Positions 39,480 to 51,907 of a stretch of 64,000 nt of DNA are shown here, piece by piece. Source of the stretch: Hymenolepis diminuta (Eukaryota > Platyhelminthes > Cestoda > Cyclophyllidea > Hymenolepididae); the NCBI GenBank assembly GCA_900708905.1, contig CAADRB010000067.1:124001-188000 (forward strand), in the 5' to 3' direction. Within the stretch, counting starts at the first letter, position 1; every line of letters begins with the position of its first letter. The position numbers and the translations under genes are program-made. The notes beneath the pieces are model-generated. The model saw only the letters and a list, made by a program, of their open reading frames with translations, did no database searches and was not told the origin of the DNA.

Positions 39480-40115
39480 ATATTTCCATAATTAAAACCA
39501 TTTCCTTACTGTGCAGATGTCTCCTCTCTGATTTCCTAAGCTCTTCCAGTGTTGTCCTCTGGCCATATCCCACGAATCACTCTTTATTTGCATCCCTCAT
39601 GAATATACTTTGATTTTTCTTCCACGAAGCCGCAGAGACTCTCTACGTTCCTATGACGCAAAACTCTCATCTATCAATTCTAAGCGCGTTTATCCATTCC
39701 CCGTTTCTGTAACCATCCCGTTTCATTAAAAGTTCACCTGCACTCATGTTCTCATTCGCGTTCTTGATTGAATGAATCATATAATTTGTCTGTATTTCCA
39801 CTCTTATACACACATGAGGATATACACTTGTCACTTACCAGCTCTTACTCTTCCTCCGTTCTGAACTCTTCCTCATCTTCTTTACTTGCTCGAATTCCTC
39901 TCGTGGTTTATTCAGTACACGTTGGACTACGCAGCTCTTTGCATCCTACCATTTGGAACTGTTAGCTGCCCGCCATTAATTACAGTAAGAAACTTAAATT
40001 CTGTCAGACTTAGTCAGTCCCTTTGGTCATTCCACTCACTGGGCATCGAACCGTGACCTACGATTTCGCAGACAACAATGTGATTTTGAAACCAGTGCCA
40101 GTTATTAATCATACC
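39480..40115. repeat. dispersed repeat copy 1, pyrimidine-rich on +
   Basis: Shares collinear blocks with about 43200-43620: TTTCTGTAAC, then a cytosine-rich stretch with CTTGTCA, then CTCGTGGTTTATTCAGTACA (copy 2 TTGTGGCTCATTTAGTACA), then CTGTTAGCTGCC (copy 2 CTGTTAGCTACC). At its right end the minus strand carries GGTTCGATGCC near 40045-40055, a possible pol III B box, so this may be a long tRNA-derived retroelement. No protein is recognised. Confidence 0.5.
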
Positions 40116-40119
40116 TGTC

Positions 40120-43100
40120 GTAATTAAAGCTACCTTATTTATTCTTCCGCAATAAACTGTGCGACAGTATAATTTAAAGTTCAAACTGGGCAGTACTGCG
40201 AAATGATAAATTTTTTATTAGAAAATGCAAAGAGTTGTTTCATAATAGGGCGTTAACTTGCGTGAACAAAATTTCGAGGAATGCAGACATTTTTGAGAAT
40301 TAATTACCTTGTTTTGGTTTAATTCCCCGGTAATAATAATGCTTTATTCAATTTTCATGGCATTAACAATTTTTGGATATCGGTCTTTCAATTTTATCAT
40401 TCATTATTTATATCATTACAATATTAAAAGCTATGAATTTCGTTTTTCCGATTCGTCTCCGTTATACCAATGATAACTTTATCTGTTGATCAGATCTACT
40501 TAAAAATAAAAACAAAAAATTGAAATAATTAAACACAAGATATTGTACTTTAAATTAAGACGTAAGTTTAACTATTACTAATGCTAAAAATGATAAAGTA
40601 AATATATTTACGGTTAGAAATTTTAAGTATCAATTATGACAATAAATATTTTTATTTTATCGCAATAAAATGCATTGCGCATTTATTGCATTCTGCCTGG
40701 CATATACTTTAAAAACTGCATTTCAAATTTCATTTAAGAAATCTATTCTTTTCCAGTTTTCATTCCAGTTGGGAAAAGCAGTGGTTAATTTGATGGTATA
40801 ATATACTGCCACGCTGGTGTCAAAATCGGAATCATTCAGAAAATCAGTAGCCTGATACAGATATTTTACTTATGCCTCAAAATTATTCAGACTAGTGGGA
40901 AAGAAAGGCACAGGAAAAAATGAGTTAATGTATTTCCAGTAAAATTACAATCGATCAACTGTCAAGTTAGGTTTGTGAGGCTTAAATAACTTTTAACCTA
41001 CTTTAGTTTATGCAATCGTTCCTGCATATTCTGCTTCTATTTGCAAATACTATCTATCGCCGTAATCGAGTTCAAACTAAACGACTTGTATTCATAGAAA
41101 TAGCCCTCTAGAGATTGACTCCAGGTGCAGTCTAATTTGTTTATATTTACCTCCCACTATGTGGTTTCGTTTTTCGGAGATAAAGAAATGTCTAGATTAG
41201 ACTGAGTGTCAAGATGACTATAAGCATTTAATTGAAGATGTAAACAAAGCCATAGTCAAGACCGGCTGGAAAGAGAAGGAGGGCTTTCTTCAGTTTTAAT
41301 ATGGCTGGAAAAATTCGACTTATTTATAGATTCTGGAGATCAACGGTTTAGGGACTCGAGCTAGAATTGTAAGATTATAGATGTAATCTGACGAATCTTC
41401 GTTAGTGTAATCAATTATAATTCACCCGATGCTTTGGATTTATTCCACATCTCAAGCACCCTACGACAAGGCTCAAAACGCATTGCCTTGTATTCCACAT
41501 TTATGATTATGATTACAATTAATCGTATTCCGTATCCACATTTCTTTTAAATGTCTTCTCTATTCGAGCGGACACTTTAGAAGACAGGTATCTTTGATCT
41601 GAGTTTAAGGACTGATGAGTTAAACATAAAAAACTACACGGTAGTGTGCAGTATGAAATTGCATAGATTAGTTTTCTTATTATTCCAGCATTTGATAAAC
41701 GAATACAATCTTTTGAGTTCTATTGACTATCAGTCAAAGCATTTGAGTCAGTATCAACAGGCTAGTATTTGACTCAATTTGCCAAGCTTAGTCCATCGCA
41801 GGCATTAGATATCACAAAGACTCTGATATTTCTTAGTTGAAAAAAATACTCCCTTACATTAGCGAAATAAATCAGTTGTACGTGCCTGTTTCAACTCCGA
41901 GATCGGCGCCGAATAAAGTAAACGATTTTTTGTAAAATTCTCATCTATCTGCCTTTGTCCATGAAAAAGTAAAATTAAAATGTTTTATAAAGTGGAAAGA
42001 TGCAAAAATTTTCTTGCAAGATTGCCACCGTTTTTTCACATGGAAAAGTGCTAAATGATTCAAGATGTTTGGCAAGGTGTTAATTTGTACTTAGATGTAT
42101 ATAAATCCGTCAAAAAATTAAGATGAACATTAATTTTATTAACTCATTACGAGACAAAAAATAGTAATTTTTATAACAGGAAGTAAGTGAAATAGAGTAA
42201 CGAGAAATTTCAATAAAGAAATACCAATTTGAGGTATCTGAATAGCATTATTTGATATAATTTTTTGAACACATTGAATTTTACATTCTTTCAATAACTT
42301 AAGTTTTACAATTTGGACTTAATGATCCGCTTGAGCAAATTATTGTCTACGCTATCCAGTGCTTATTAATAGTCCAATAATACCATTTGATGAGATTACG
42401 CAGAATTCAATAGATGTTGAACCGCATACATTCTTACACGCAAACAGTTCCTTCATTATCTAATATTATTATGTTCTTTAATACACTGTTCTAAGAAACT
42501 GCATTCTTTGGTGTTCTATTCATTTACCGGTACTTAATTATTTCAAATCACTTAGCAAAAGTTTGATTTGCTTCTCGTTCATAGTAAAATTCATTAATTT
42601 GTAGAATTAGAGAATCAGTAGACTGTTTGCTTAATATTTACCTGCTGTTTCACAAGAAAAGTTCATTCTTCTTCGGGATGAGTTCAAATTCACCAATACT
42701 CAATGACGTTTTTATAAATATTTTTATTTTCAGTTTTTACCCTGTATCACCAACTTTACGATCTACAAGCCGACATTCCAATCAGAAAAGGAAAACGCAA
42801 GTTCTCGTTTTCATAGCGAAAAGTGATTATAATTCCACTCGAAATATGTATAGCATAACGTAATTCATAATTTTCCATGTAAACAGTTTAACGGATAAGT
42901 GCTACTTATAAAAATAAATGAGAGAAAGTGTTTATTTCATCAAGAGAAATGTGATATAATTGTTCATAACTATATGCTTACCTCGATAACCAATCAACTG
43001 TACTTATAATGGCTAATAGAGGCTGAAAAAATTTGAGTTTCTAACTAGAGAGACTCCGTGATAACATACCTTTATATAAATTGTAAGCTTAAGAACTATT

Positions 43101-43199
43101 AAAGTTTGGAAAGTATTAATCACTCAACATGGCAAAATCTGAAGAATGACTCTTTACGCGTTAAAGAAAATTTCTCTTTAGTCACATTGTTTATGAAAA
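40120..43199. other. AT-rich intergenic with one exon-like block
   Basis: On the minus strand 43022-42982 lies between AAATTTTTTCAG and GAG then GTAAGCAT and is open in phase 0 to 2 (PLLAIISTVDWLS). It does not follow the phase-1 rule of the array and no neighbours were found. Confidence 0.3.
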
Positions 43200-43620
43200 T
43201 ACCACGATTTTTCGGCATTATGCCCCTATAACCCAAGCTCCTTTTTGTCATGTATTGACGACCTTATCGATGCTCCTTTCTGTAACTGTTTCTGCTCTCA
43301 TACAATAATGCGCACCCTTTCCCAAGTAACTTACGTAAAATGTCTTTGAATTTTCACCTACATACACACACTGACATACTCTTGTCATATAATCTGCTTG
43401 CGCGCTTCCTTCTCATCTCCTCTCTCCATCTCTTCTACTATCTCAAATCCTCATTGTGGCTCATTTAGTACATTTCTACCTTTTGTAACTGTTGTTTGTT
43501 GCTGTTAGCTACCTCTTATAATCTTATTTTCTACGATCTGGTTTTGGTTCATTAGTTCCTGAAATTTGGTGACCCTCTGTTAGAAGAAATGATAATTATT
43601 TTTCCCCGCTCCTAATATTT
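43200..43620. repeat. dispersed repeat copy 2
   Basis: Same orientation as the copy at 39480-40115 and collinear over about 300 bases with many substitutions and small gaps. The pol III-like end seen in copy 1 is not evident. Confidence 0.5.
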
Positions 43621-43649
43621 CTTCTATGAACAAAATTGTATTTTCTTTC

Positions 43650-46600
43650 TTTACTTCCCCACCGATAAAAGGCACTTGATTGTTATACTTATTTGTTTAA
43701 GCCGATTCCGATTGGGAGGGAGTTTCGTTAACACACTCGTGTTGACTATAACGTGCCTTCTTATCTGCCGTGGGTTATTAGCTTCTGNGTTAAGTTGCTA
43801 TATTACCGAGTTTTCTAGATTGTTGGCTCTGCGAGATTACTATCCGAACTCCTAGTTGGTTACGTTATACCACCCTCTAAATCTATAATCTTATTGGCGA
43901 TGATTATAAATCGAAGACTTGGCCATATGCTAGCATTCAAGTATAAAACTAATTTTGCCTAAAACTGTTTAAATCAACACGCAGTTCGAAAATTATTGTG
44001 AAGGACATATACAGTTTCATCTCTCAAGGCAGTGAGCCATACCTGATAAAAGATTATGATGCCGTCTTTTTGTTAGTGTAATTATTTAATTCTTATCTTT
44101 GTTTATGCTGACGTTTTCTCCTCTTTAAACAGGAACTCCAAATAAATGGACAATAATTTAAATTTTGAGTGGCGTCATTTGATGAGTGATCCTACCAGTT
44201 AAGCGCGACAGATTCACATATTGATAGATAAACTTGAAAGAACTTAATCTGTGTAAAAAGATGGCTTTCATTTTATTGACAATATTACAATTTGTAATTA
44301 AATAAGTGTTTTCTAAAGAGGTATCGTACAAATCCTTGCGTGTAAACGTAATTGTGGCAAATCTAGTTAATGATTTATTCCCAACTTAGTCACCTGTTTT
44401 TCTTTACCCATAGCCAACTCATATATAGTAATATCGGTATTAAACTACGCCCCGTCAAATCAGTATGATGACCCATTTACTTATTTGTCATATATATATA
44501 TATATATATATATATGCATTTATTCCACTATAGGAAACTTAGTTTTGCCATATCATTATGTCATTACCGTGGTTGAATTTAATCAGTTATGCGCGTAATT
44601 ATCAGTAAATATTTAATATAAATGGTCTTTAATCAAAATACCCGCTAAAAATCTTATGTAATTGAAATGCATCCTGTGCTGTCCTACTACGCAACCCGAG
44701 AGGTCAGGAGAAAAGTTAAACTACATTACCTACTAATGCAACAATTATCAATTTTATAGTTATTCATAAAAGATAAATTTACCGTTAAGGATGTAGTCAA
44801 AGGAATTTTAATTATTATATGTCAAGACATATATAGAAACTAAAGATTTGGGTGTTATGCATTCTCTTCTTCTTCATAAAATTCGATCTTTATTGCCTAG
44901 TTTATTGTGCAAATGAATGCATATCAGTGTTTAAAGTATGTGGTCCTTGCTGCGCGTTTATCTTGAATCATGTGGTCAGTGATTCTTTACACAAGCAAAT
45001 TTGACCTAATCCGGACTACTGACCTAATAGATACTAGCAGAAAGCATAGGTGTCAATCTCTGATTTAATTTAAATGATTCTTTTAAGTGTTTATTTACCC
45101 GTTCATTTAATAAATGCACTGTGAGTGACATACTCCGACTAGTCCTGAAACTCTCTGATATATTATTTTAACATGTGCTGGGTCGGTGGTTAATACTGAT
45201 CGTATCTTTACATCTCTTGAATAATTTATCATATCTCAAGATATGTACAACGCCATTCATCTACTGATCTTCACTTTATCATCACTTAATTACTTATAAC
45301 TTCTTATAATTTGTTCAGATCTTGTTTTTGAATATTATAGTAAAGTATTCATTTGATATTTTAAATAGAATTGCAGTTTCCAGACAGTGTACCTCTAAGC
45401 TACCTATTTCTACATATACAATGGTCTCAACACTACATTTCATGAATCATAAGAATACAATGAAGCTATTATATTTCTTCCTGTCTACTCTCGCTGCTTA
45501 CGTCTACTGGAGCTCGAAACAATATTTACTTTCAAAATATATACATATATAACGCTTCTATAACAAAGAGATCAGTTATAGTTTGGTTATAAGACCCGAA
45601 ATTAATGCTACTGAATAGATACTGATTAAATTTTGTGGAAAAATTCCTAAACACGATCCAGCTATGATTTATCTCACTTCGGTTTCACATAAAATATGAA
45701 ATATTAATCTAAATTTTTTTCTGTTTGGAAGTGATTCCAAATAACGCCAAGGATCCTCCTGCTCGCCCTAAAATACTTTAATAAATTTGCCAATACAGTT
45801 TACTCTTGCTGTTATAAGTTAGATATCACCTATAACTGACCTTAACCTCTCACATAAATTACTTAATTTCAAGAGTTTCATTTCATTTTCGAATGCTGAT
45901 AATTATCTTCGTTCGATTTCGGTATAATGAGGTGATTTGTCTAATCAGACGCTTAAAAATTGATTTTCCATCGAACCTTTTGTATATTTCAATTAACTTA
46001 ACCGTACTTTTTAGTAACCTCAATCCATATTAACTTTTTATCGAAGTTAAAATAGCAGGAAGGAGAATGCGTTGGCGATATCTGACACTCTAAGTTCTAT
46101 AATTCATAAGCTACATTACCATTTTAATAAATATATTGATATGAATAAAGTAATTGAAAAAATGCAACTGACAGTACGAAGTTTTATTTTATAAATATAT
46201 ATATTTAATAAAATTTTCATATACATTCGTCTAGGTCCATAAATTTTGAACAAATAATGGTTTGTAATCTTAAATTTATGCAATTTTTACTCTTTTGACC
46301 CTATATTCCCCTTCAGAAATGGATAAAAATGTAAAAGGAATAAAAATACACCAGTACTAATGTAGCCTTATAAATTTCACATCTATTTTTAGCAACAAAT
46401 TCTAAACATCAAATAATATTTTTCATTGACAGAATATATATAATCTATTCTGTTAAAGTATAAGTAAAAATTATTCCTTATTTTTGTTTTAGAACACATA
46501 TATTGTATTATAAAATTCTTATTCGTACTTCTGAAAAAAACTCGTAAGTGGTGAATTAGAGCATATAATGGAGAAGTTAGATAACGAAGTAGATTAATAG

Positions 46601-46900
46601 GAGGCGTGAAGATTAAAACCAAATAAAGAACGAAGAAAACTGCGTTGATAGGATTAGCGACAGGTAGTATGCCTTAATCTCATTTCATATATCATCCTAG
46701 GTTTATTTTCAAACTTAATTATGGTAATCTGTCCATTATTCAAAAGTGGGTTGTACCATTGATATCAAAATAAAATAATCTTTTCAACTCTTTCCTAATA
46801 ATATATTCACTGAAGAATTCAGAGCACCCTTTATGATTTAAAACCGCTATTTCTTCTCAAAGTGTAATCCATTAGAATGACGGTATGAAAAAGAAAAGAG
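43650..46900. other. AT-rich intergenic
   Basis: Only the TA microsatellite and one ambiguous base (43788). No further microexons recognised here. Confidence 0.45.
44490..44515. repeat. (TA)n microsatellite
   Basis: About 13 uninterrupted TA units. Likely polymorphic. Confidence 0.98.
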
Positions 46901-46918
46901 GTTTCAGATTAGGGCGAA

Positions 46919-46924
46919 TTTATT
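46919..46924 (-). terminator. AATAAA polyadenylation signal of microexon gene 4
   Basis: Starts 17 bases after the TAA. Confidence 0.6.
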
Positions 46925-46941
46925 AGATTTTCGCAAAACAA

Positions 46942-48643
46942 TTAGGGCTGTAATTGTTTCATTTCCTCCGCGAAAGGAAGAAGTCCTAAAATTCAACAGA
47001 AATTGTCAATTACATTCCAGGAGTTAACTTTAAAATGGCAGTCTGACTATAAATTGTAAAAACGGCAAATTTACGTTTTTCCTGACTGTGGCGAACTGAT
47101 TTTGTTAAAAAATTTAAATTGAAGTTTTCCATTTTATAATAGTATTTGCTATTCAACTTGTTTAAACTTACGTCGTACTTCGAGATACATAACTTAAATG
47201 AAAAAAATGAAAATTAAATACTTGAAACTTTTAAGGACATGATAATGTTAATGGTTTTATTGCATAATTGAATGTATTACGTTTTTGAACAAGCACAATA
47301 AGTTTGTGAAATAGTTCAACACCGTCTGCGAAAAAGATCAATAAATTTTTTCATAGCTAGAAATCGTAAGTGATCAAATTCAAATATATATTTCGAAAAA
47401 TTACAGCGCTCAAGATTGAGTGCATAGACAATTAATTTCGAAATAAGATCCCAGAGGGCTGTAAAATAGAAAAAGTAATATTAAAAAAATCTTAATTCAG
47501 AGATATTATAAGAACTATAAAATTAACACCCTAAGTTACCGATTAGTGACAGACATCTACGTTGATGAAATCCGTTTTCATCTATAATTACAAACCAAAA
47601 TATGGTTTTATTAATAAATATAATGATAAATACACAAAAAAGCAAAAATTAATAAAGCTATAACTGTATCACAGTTTGTCAGTCCAAAAATAATGGTGCA
47701 TAAGAGCAACCGGTTTCAGGATATTTCTAATCTCTACCTTTTTAAATGGGATTAGAAACTTGAATGCTAAAAACTGCGCCAGTGGCAAAGACGTCAACTT
47801 GTGCGTTTTTTAAGTTGGATCACAAGGTCAATGTTCATCGGCGCACATCCAGTGATGTTAACAGCCAACTCCACCACCTAATTCTGCCCAACAGGAGAGG
47901 TGGTGGGATGCGGTTATTTCATTATCTTCCCTCTACACATATTCAGCTCTAACAACACTTTCTCCAATGGGCCTGAGAAGTTTGGTGCCATGGAAATCTT
48001 TAAAGAATCAAGACTCATACTACGGTCATTCAGTAATAATTTTGATAATCATAGTGTCTGATATTCACCTATTTACAGAGAGAAGAACTTTAGAAATACA
48101 CTCGCCAATTCTTTATATATATTAAAATCTATCCCAAACTTATGTTAATAGCAAAATAATCTTTCAAATAAAAATCTACAATTTTGCATTATACCTTTCA
48201 TATTGAAACCTATCATATCGCTATATTGAAATAGTGCAAAGAATCTCATAACGGTTTGCTAGTTTACAACTTGATGAGGTTATTATTGAAATATATTAAC
48301 AAATCCAAACTAAAATTAAATACTTACAAGTTTCGTTGACTTGTGTTATAATAGCATTTATTCCATTCCATATTTCATGTCCTAATTTGAAATAAAACAA
48401 AAGAATGCGACTATGCTAGAAGCAAATAGGGTAAAAATTGTTCATTAGTTATGTTAGATTCCTGTACAAATTTTTACCATCAGTTTTTGACTCAAGCATC
48501 TTTTGAAAATTCATTATATCCTCTAAGACTTTTAAATTTAATAAAAATTCATTAAATAAAAAGTCAACTTTACAAAATAATAAACGAGATAAAATAATTC
48601 TTACTGTCGGTAGAAATAACCTTAACTCTGGATTGAGTAGGTC
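46942..48643 (-). CDS. microexon gene 4, ten 3' exons, all phase 1, start uncertain
   Basis: Exons seen: 48643-48605, 48522-48478, 48381-48328, 47972-47937, 47581-47540, 47458-47405, 47325-47281, 47192-47172, 47095-47075 and 46985-46942, of 39, 45, 54, 36, 42, 54, 45, 21, 21 and 44 bases. All joins are phase 1 and the frame stays open to TAA at 46944-46942; AATAAA follows at 46924-46919. Peptides: DIMNFQKMLESKTD, HEIWNGINAIITQVNET, PLEKVLLELNM, ENGFHQRRCLSLI, ALWDLISKLIVYALNLE, YGVELFHKLIVLVQK and LLPFAEEMKQLQP. They suggest several amphipathic helices and one cysteine. Donors include GTAAGT after 48328 and 47172. A possible first exon is ATG 49960 to 49909 (MSKKTKLFQLGWKNLNS, phase 1 exit), but exons between it and 48643 are not settled. 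It lies in the same orientation as genes 1-3. Function unknown. Confidence 0.68.
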
Positions 48644-50671
48644 CTAAGAAATGAGAATATCACCATCAATTTGACTGGTCTTAGAAATACAAACATTCGA
48701 CACTGCTCGCTATAGATCAAGACTTGGAGAATGACTACATTGGCCTCTCACTTAAGAGGAAGGCGTGAAACCATTGACTTAATTGATCTTCTGCCCAAAC
48801 GATTAAAAAAGACCCAGAGAAGATAGCCACGTTTGTAGAGTGTCCGTTCTATTTTTTATACAGTCTACTTTTTATAAGAATGAAAGGAAGAGACACAATG
48901 CAAAGATACTGAGGAATGACTCAAATAGGTCATTGCGTGGGTGCTGGCGGGATATTTCGGACATGAGGGAAGACCATGTCATTGAATCTCACAGTTGGTT
49001 GAATGATGATGTCCTCGGAGGTACGCATGAGGAGAACGTGAAAAACAGTATCTCCTAAGTCGCAGCCAAGGTAGAAAAATCCCTAGAGAGAATAGCAGAT
49101 CACTATTGTAATATTAATATAATGATACGCACTATGCGTAAATTTTAAAATGCCTTAATTTTATCAAAACAAATTTTTTAAAGTTGGTTGTGCATACTTT
49201 TAAAAGTGTACTTTCTGATCAAACAGGAATCATCAATAAACTTTAATCTCTATAACTTATATAGCTACCATTTTTTTCAACATCTTTTATGCATTAATAC
49301 ATAATAGTTCAATTTCATTAATATTCCCGCGACTTTAAATTTTTATTTGTTGTGGACTTTGTGTTTTATCCTTTAAATCCTCGAAATTTAAATAATTAAA
49401 AGTAATCTATCTCAAAATGATCATTAAAGTTGAAATAGCGAACAAATTGCCGAAATAACTGTAAAATAAGAGCTTAAAATGATTGCAACAAGAATTAAAA
49501 TGCAAAAATTATTATCTAAAATATATTTTTTAAAAAGCATAATCAGGAACGTATCATATTGATAACACAATACACAATATAACGGAGGACGAATTCATAG
49601 CGCCTCACATTTACCATTCGTTTAGCTTTTCCAAATATAAATCAAGTTTTTGTTGATGTAAGTTTACGGGCATATTTTTATAAAAAGTGTTAAATATGTA
49701 GGACGTGTTTGTTCCAAGAGTCACTGACGGTATCAAAATCAGATATTTGTGAGAGTCCGAAGAGATTTCATAAAATTTTGTGATCAGCATTTGTACCCCT
49801 AAAACAAATCTATTTGATCACGATTTGTTTAATGGAATGAAGCCTGTTTAACCATGCAACCTTCATGTAGCCAAACTATATTTAAACCGTTTTTAAGTGT
49901 TGAGTTACGAGAATTCAGATTCTTCCAACCGAGTTGGAACAATTTAGTCTTCTTGGACATCTATCAATATCAAACAAAAATACTATAACAGTTTTAAATA
50001 ATAGATTTTAAACGAGAGGGGAGGAAATCATTAAGAATATGAGAGAGAATATGTCTGTTCACAAGTTGCAATAGGAATTTTGTACTTGGATAAATGTTAC
50101 CAAAAAACGCCTTCATACGCACAAAGTAGGAATCCAAAAGTATCAGCTATAAAAATGAATTTTAAAAACCGTATTGTCAGCCCAAATAGATATGAACTGT
50201 CATATCACATGAAGATTGTCATTACACTCTCCTTCTCTCCCTCCTCCCCCAAGAAAAAAAATATCTGCCCTTTGTTTTGAAAAATAAAGAACGTAAATTA
50301 ACTAGAAAATGGTTGAAATTATATCTCACATCTTTCCGCATAACGGATTTCCTACTAACAGATTTTACCTGCTTTTCACAATTAAAAATTCTATTACTGT
50401 GCGCAATATTAATAAAACTTAGGTGTTATTTATTTCAGTATTAATAGTTTCACTTGCATGGCATCAGATACAGAATGAACGAATAGCAAGCGCATGATGA
50501 GCAGATGTAACGGTGAATAACTTAGAACGTTGCAGTCTCATAAAAATAATAATTTGCTTGTAGAGGTTTCATCTATATATTCAAATTTTAGCAAGTAAAT
50601 TGACCTTAATTTTAAATAGAATGTTTAATCAGTTATTTCAACATAATTTCTAAGAATATAAAAATAGTTAC

Positions 50672-51191
50672 CTTTAAAAGTCCACTTTTTCATCGACTTA
50701 GAATTGAAGGTCATGAATGAACTTGATACTAAAACCAAAAATTATAAAATTAATAGAACGTAATTTCTGGTATCCAAATCTAGGATTATAAGTACCGTAT
50801 ATCAGAAATGTTGTTATCGCAAAACGGATGAAATACCTCGCTGAAAAATGAAAAATGAAAATGAAAGATTTGTATGAATTGAAACTTGTCTTTATCCATA
50901 TGAGATATAGAAAAAAGCAAAGATTTCATAAATTTGTTTCCTTGCTAAATTTTCTCCAATATGCATTATAAGAATACGCTCGGAAAATAGAAGGGAGCTT
51001 TCATGGGTCTCCATGCCCAATAATCTATCAAGTTGTTATGTCCTAGTTCTTAGAATTCACCTAGAGTAACGCTAGAGGGCTCTACTGTTAAAACACATGT
51101 GTGCATTTCTTAATCAGAAGAAAAATGTATCTAATGTATTTGATCAACTATCTAAACTAAGTACCCCTGTTCTCCACAAAAATAAATTTTA
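50672..51191 (-). CDS. microexon gene 3, partial, same family
   Basis: Three consecutive phase-1 exons are visible: 51191-51165 (27 bases, KFIFVENR, the least certain), 50840-50796 (45 bases, RYFIRFAITTFLIY) and 50728-50672 (57 bases, SSSFMTFNSKSMKKWTFK). The 45-base exon matches in length and hydrophobic pattern the 45-base exon at 54539-54495 of gene 1. Acceptors are good (TTTTTCAG, GGTTTTAG) and donors are GTACTT and GTAACT. I did not find the two last exons expected from genes 1 and 2. Without splicing at 50671 the frame reads 15 more codons to TAA, then AATAAA follows near 50432-50437, so the gene may end early or be decaying. Another phase-1 block of 41 codons ending in TGA lies at 51649-51525 and may belong here or to gene 2. 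Confidence 0.5.
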
Positions 51192-51907
51192 CTGAAGCAA
51201 AACGGACAATATCCTGGAATTTGACCAAAATCAGAAGGGGGAGCAGTTAAAACTTGCAACCTGAATCCAAATTCTACTCATGTCAAATCCACTTTTCTTA
51301 ATCCACATTAGGTCGCTTTATTGAATTCTGTGCTGTAATGTTTTCACATGAAGGAAAATTGGAACTTTTTTGCTTTTCGTGGATGACTGTCGCGACATAT
51401 TGTTAGACCTTTCCCCTGCTTCTAGAATGCCTCCCATATCAATCTATTAATTTCTGATAATGCGATGGTTCAACATCTAACCAATTCACACTTCTAAATT
51501 GCCAGCCACATTTTATCCTTAAAGTCAGAGGGCTGGAAAGGACCCGAATACGCCTTTTATAAATATAAAATGAATGTATTCAAGGGTATCCGTTTTGCTT
51601 TCTTCTAGCAGAATTTGGTAGGGGAGTTTCTGAGACGTTATCTCTGTACCTAATGTTAAACGGAATTTAAAACTCTTATTAGTTCAAGAGACCGCCACTC
51701 ATGAATATGAGCCTAGCTTACTCTGTTTTATCGAGTATACTTGACTTACCATCATTAGCTCCTCATTAGATTTAGAGCTCTTAATTTTCTCGGTCTCAAA
51801 CACAACTGATGGGCTGACCCATAGACTCTTAACTGCAAGTCACTTTAATAACTTTCAAATGTTTAGTAGTCAGAGTATCTTAAAACCATTTCTGCAATTT
51901 CAAAACC

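Noticed and set aside
48840..49058. 72-codon plus-strand frame with charged residues
   Set aside because: It begins with GTG, lacks a promoter or domain, and lies beside the oppositely oriented microexon gene 4; possibly an old insertion.
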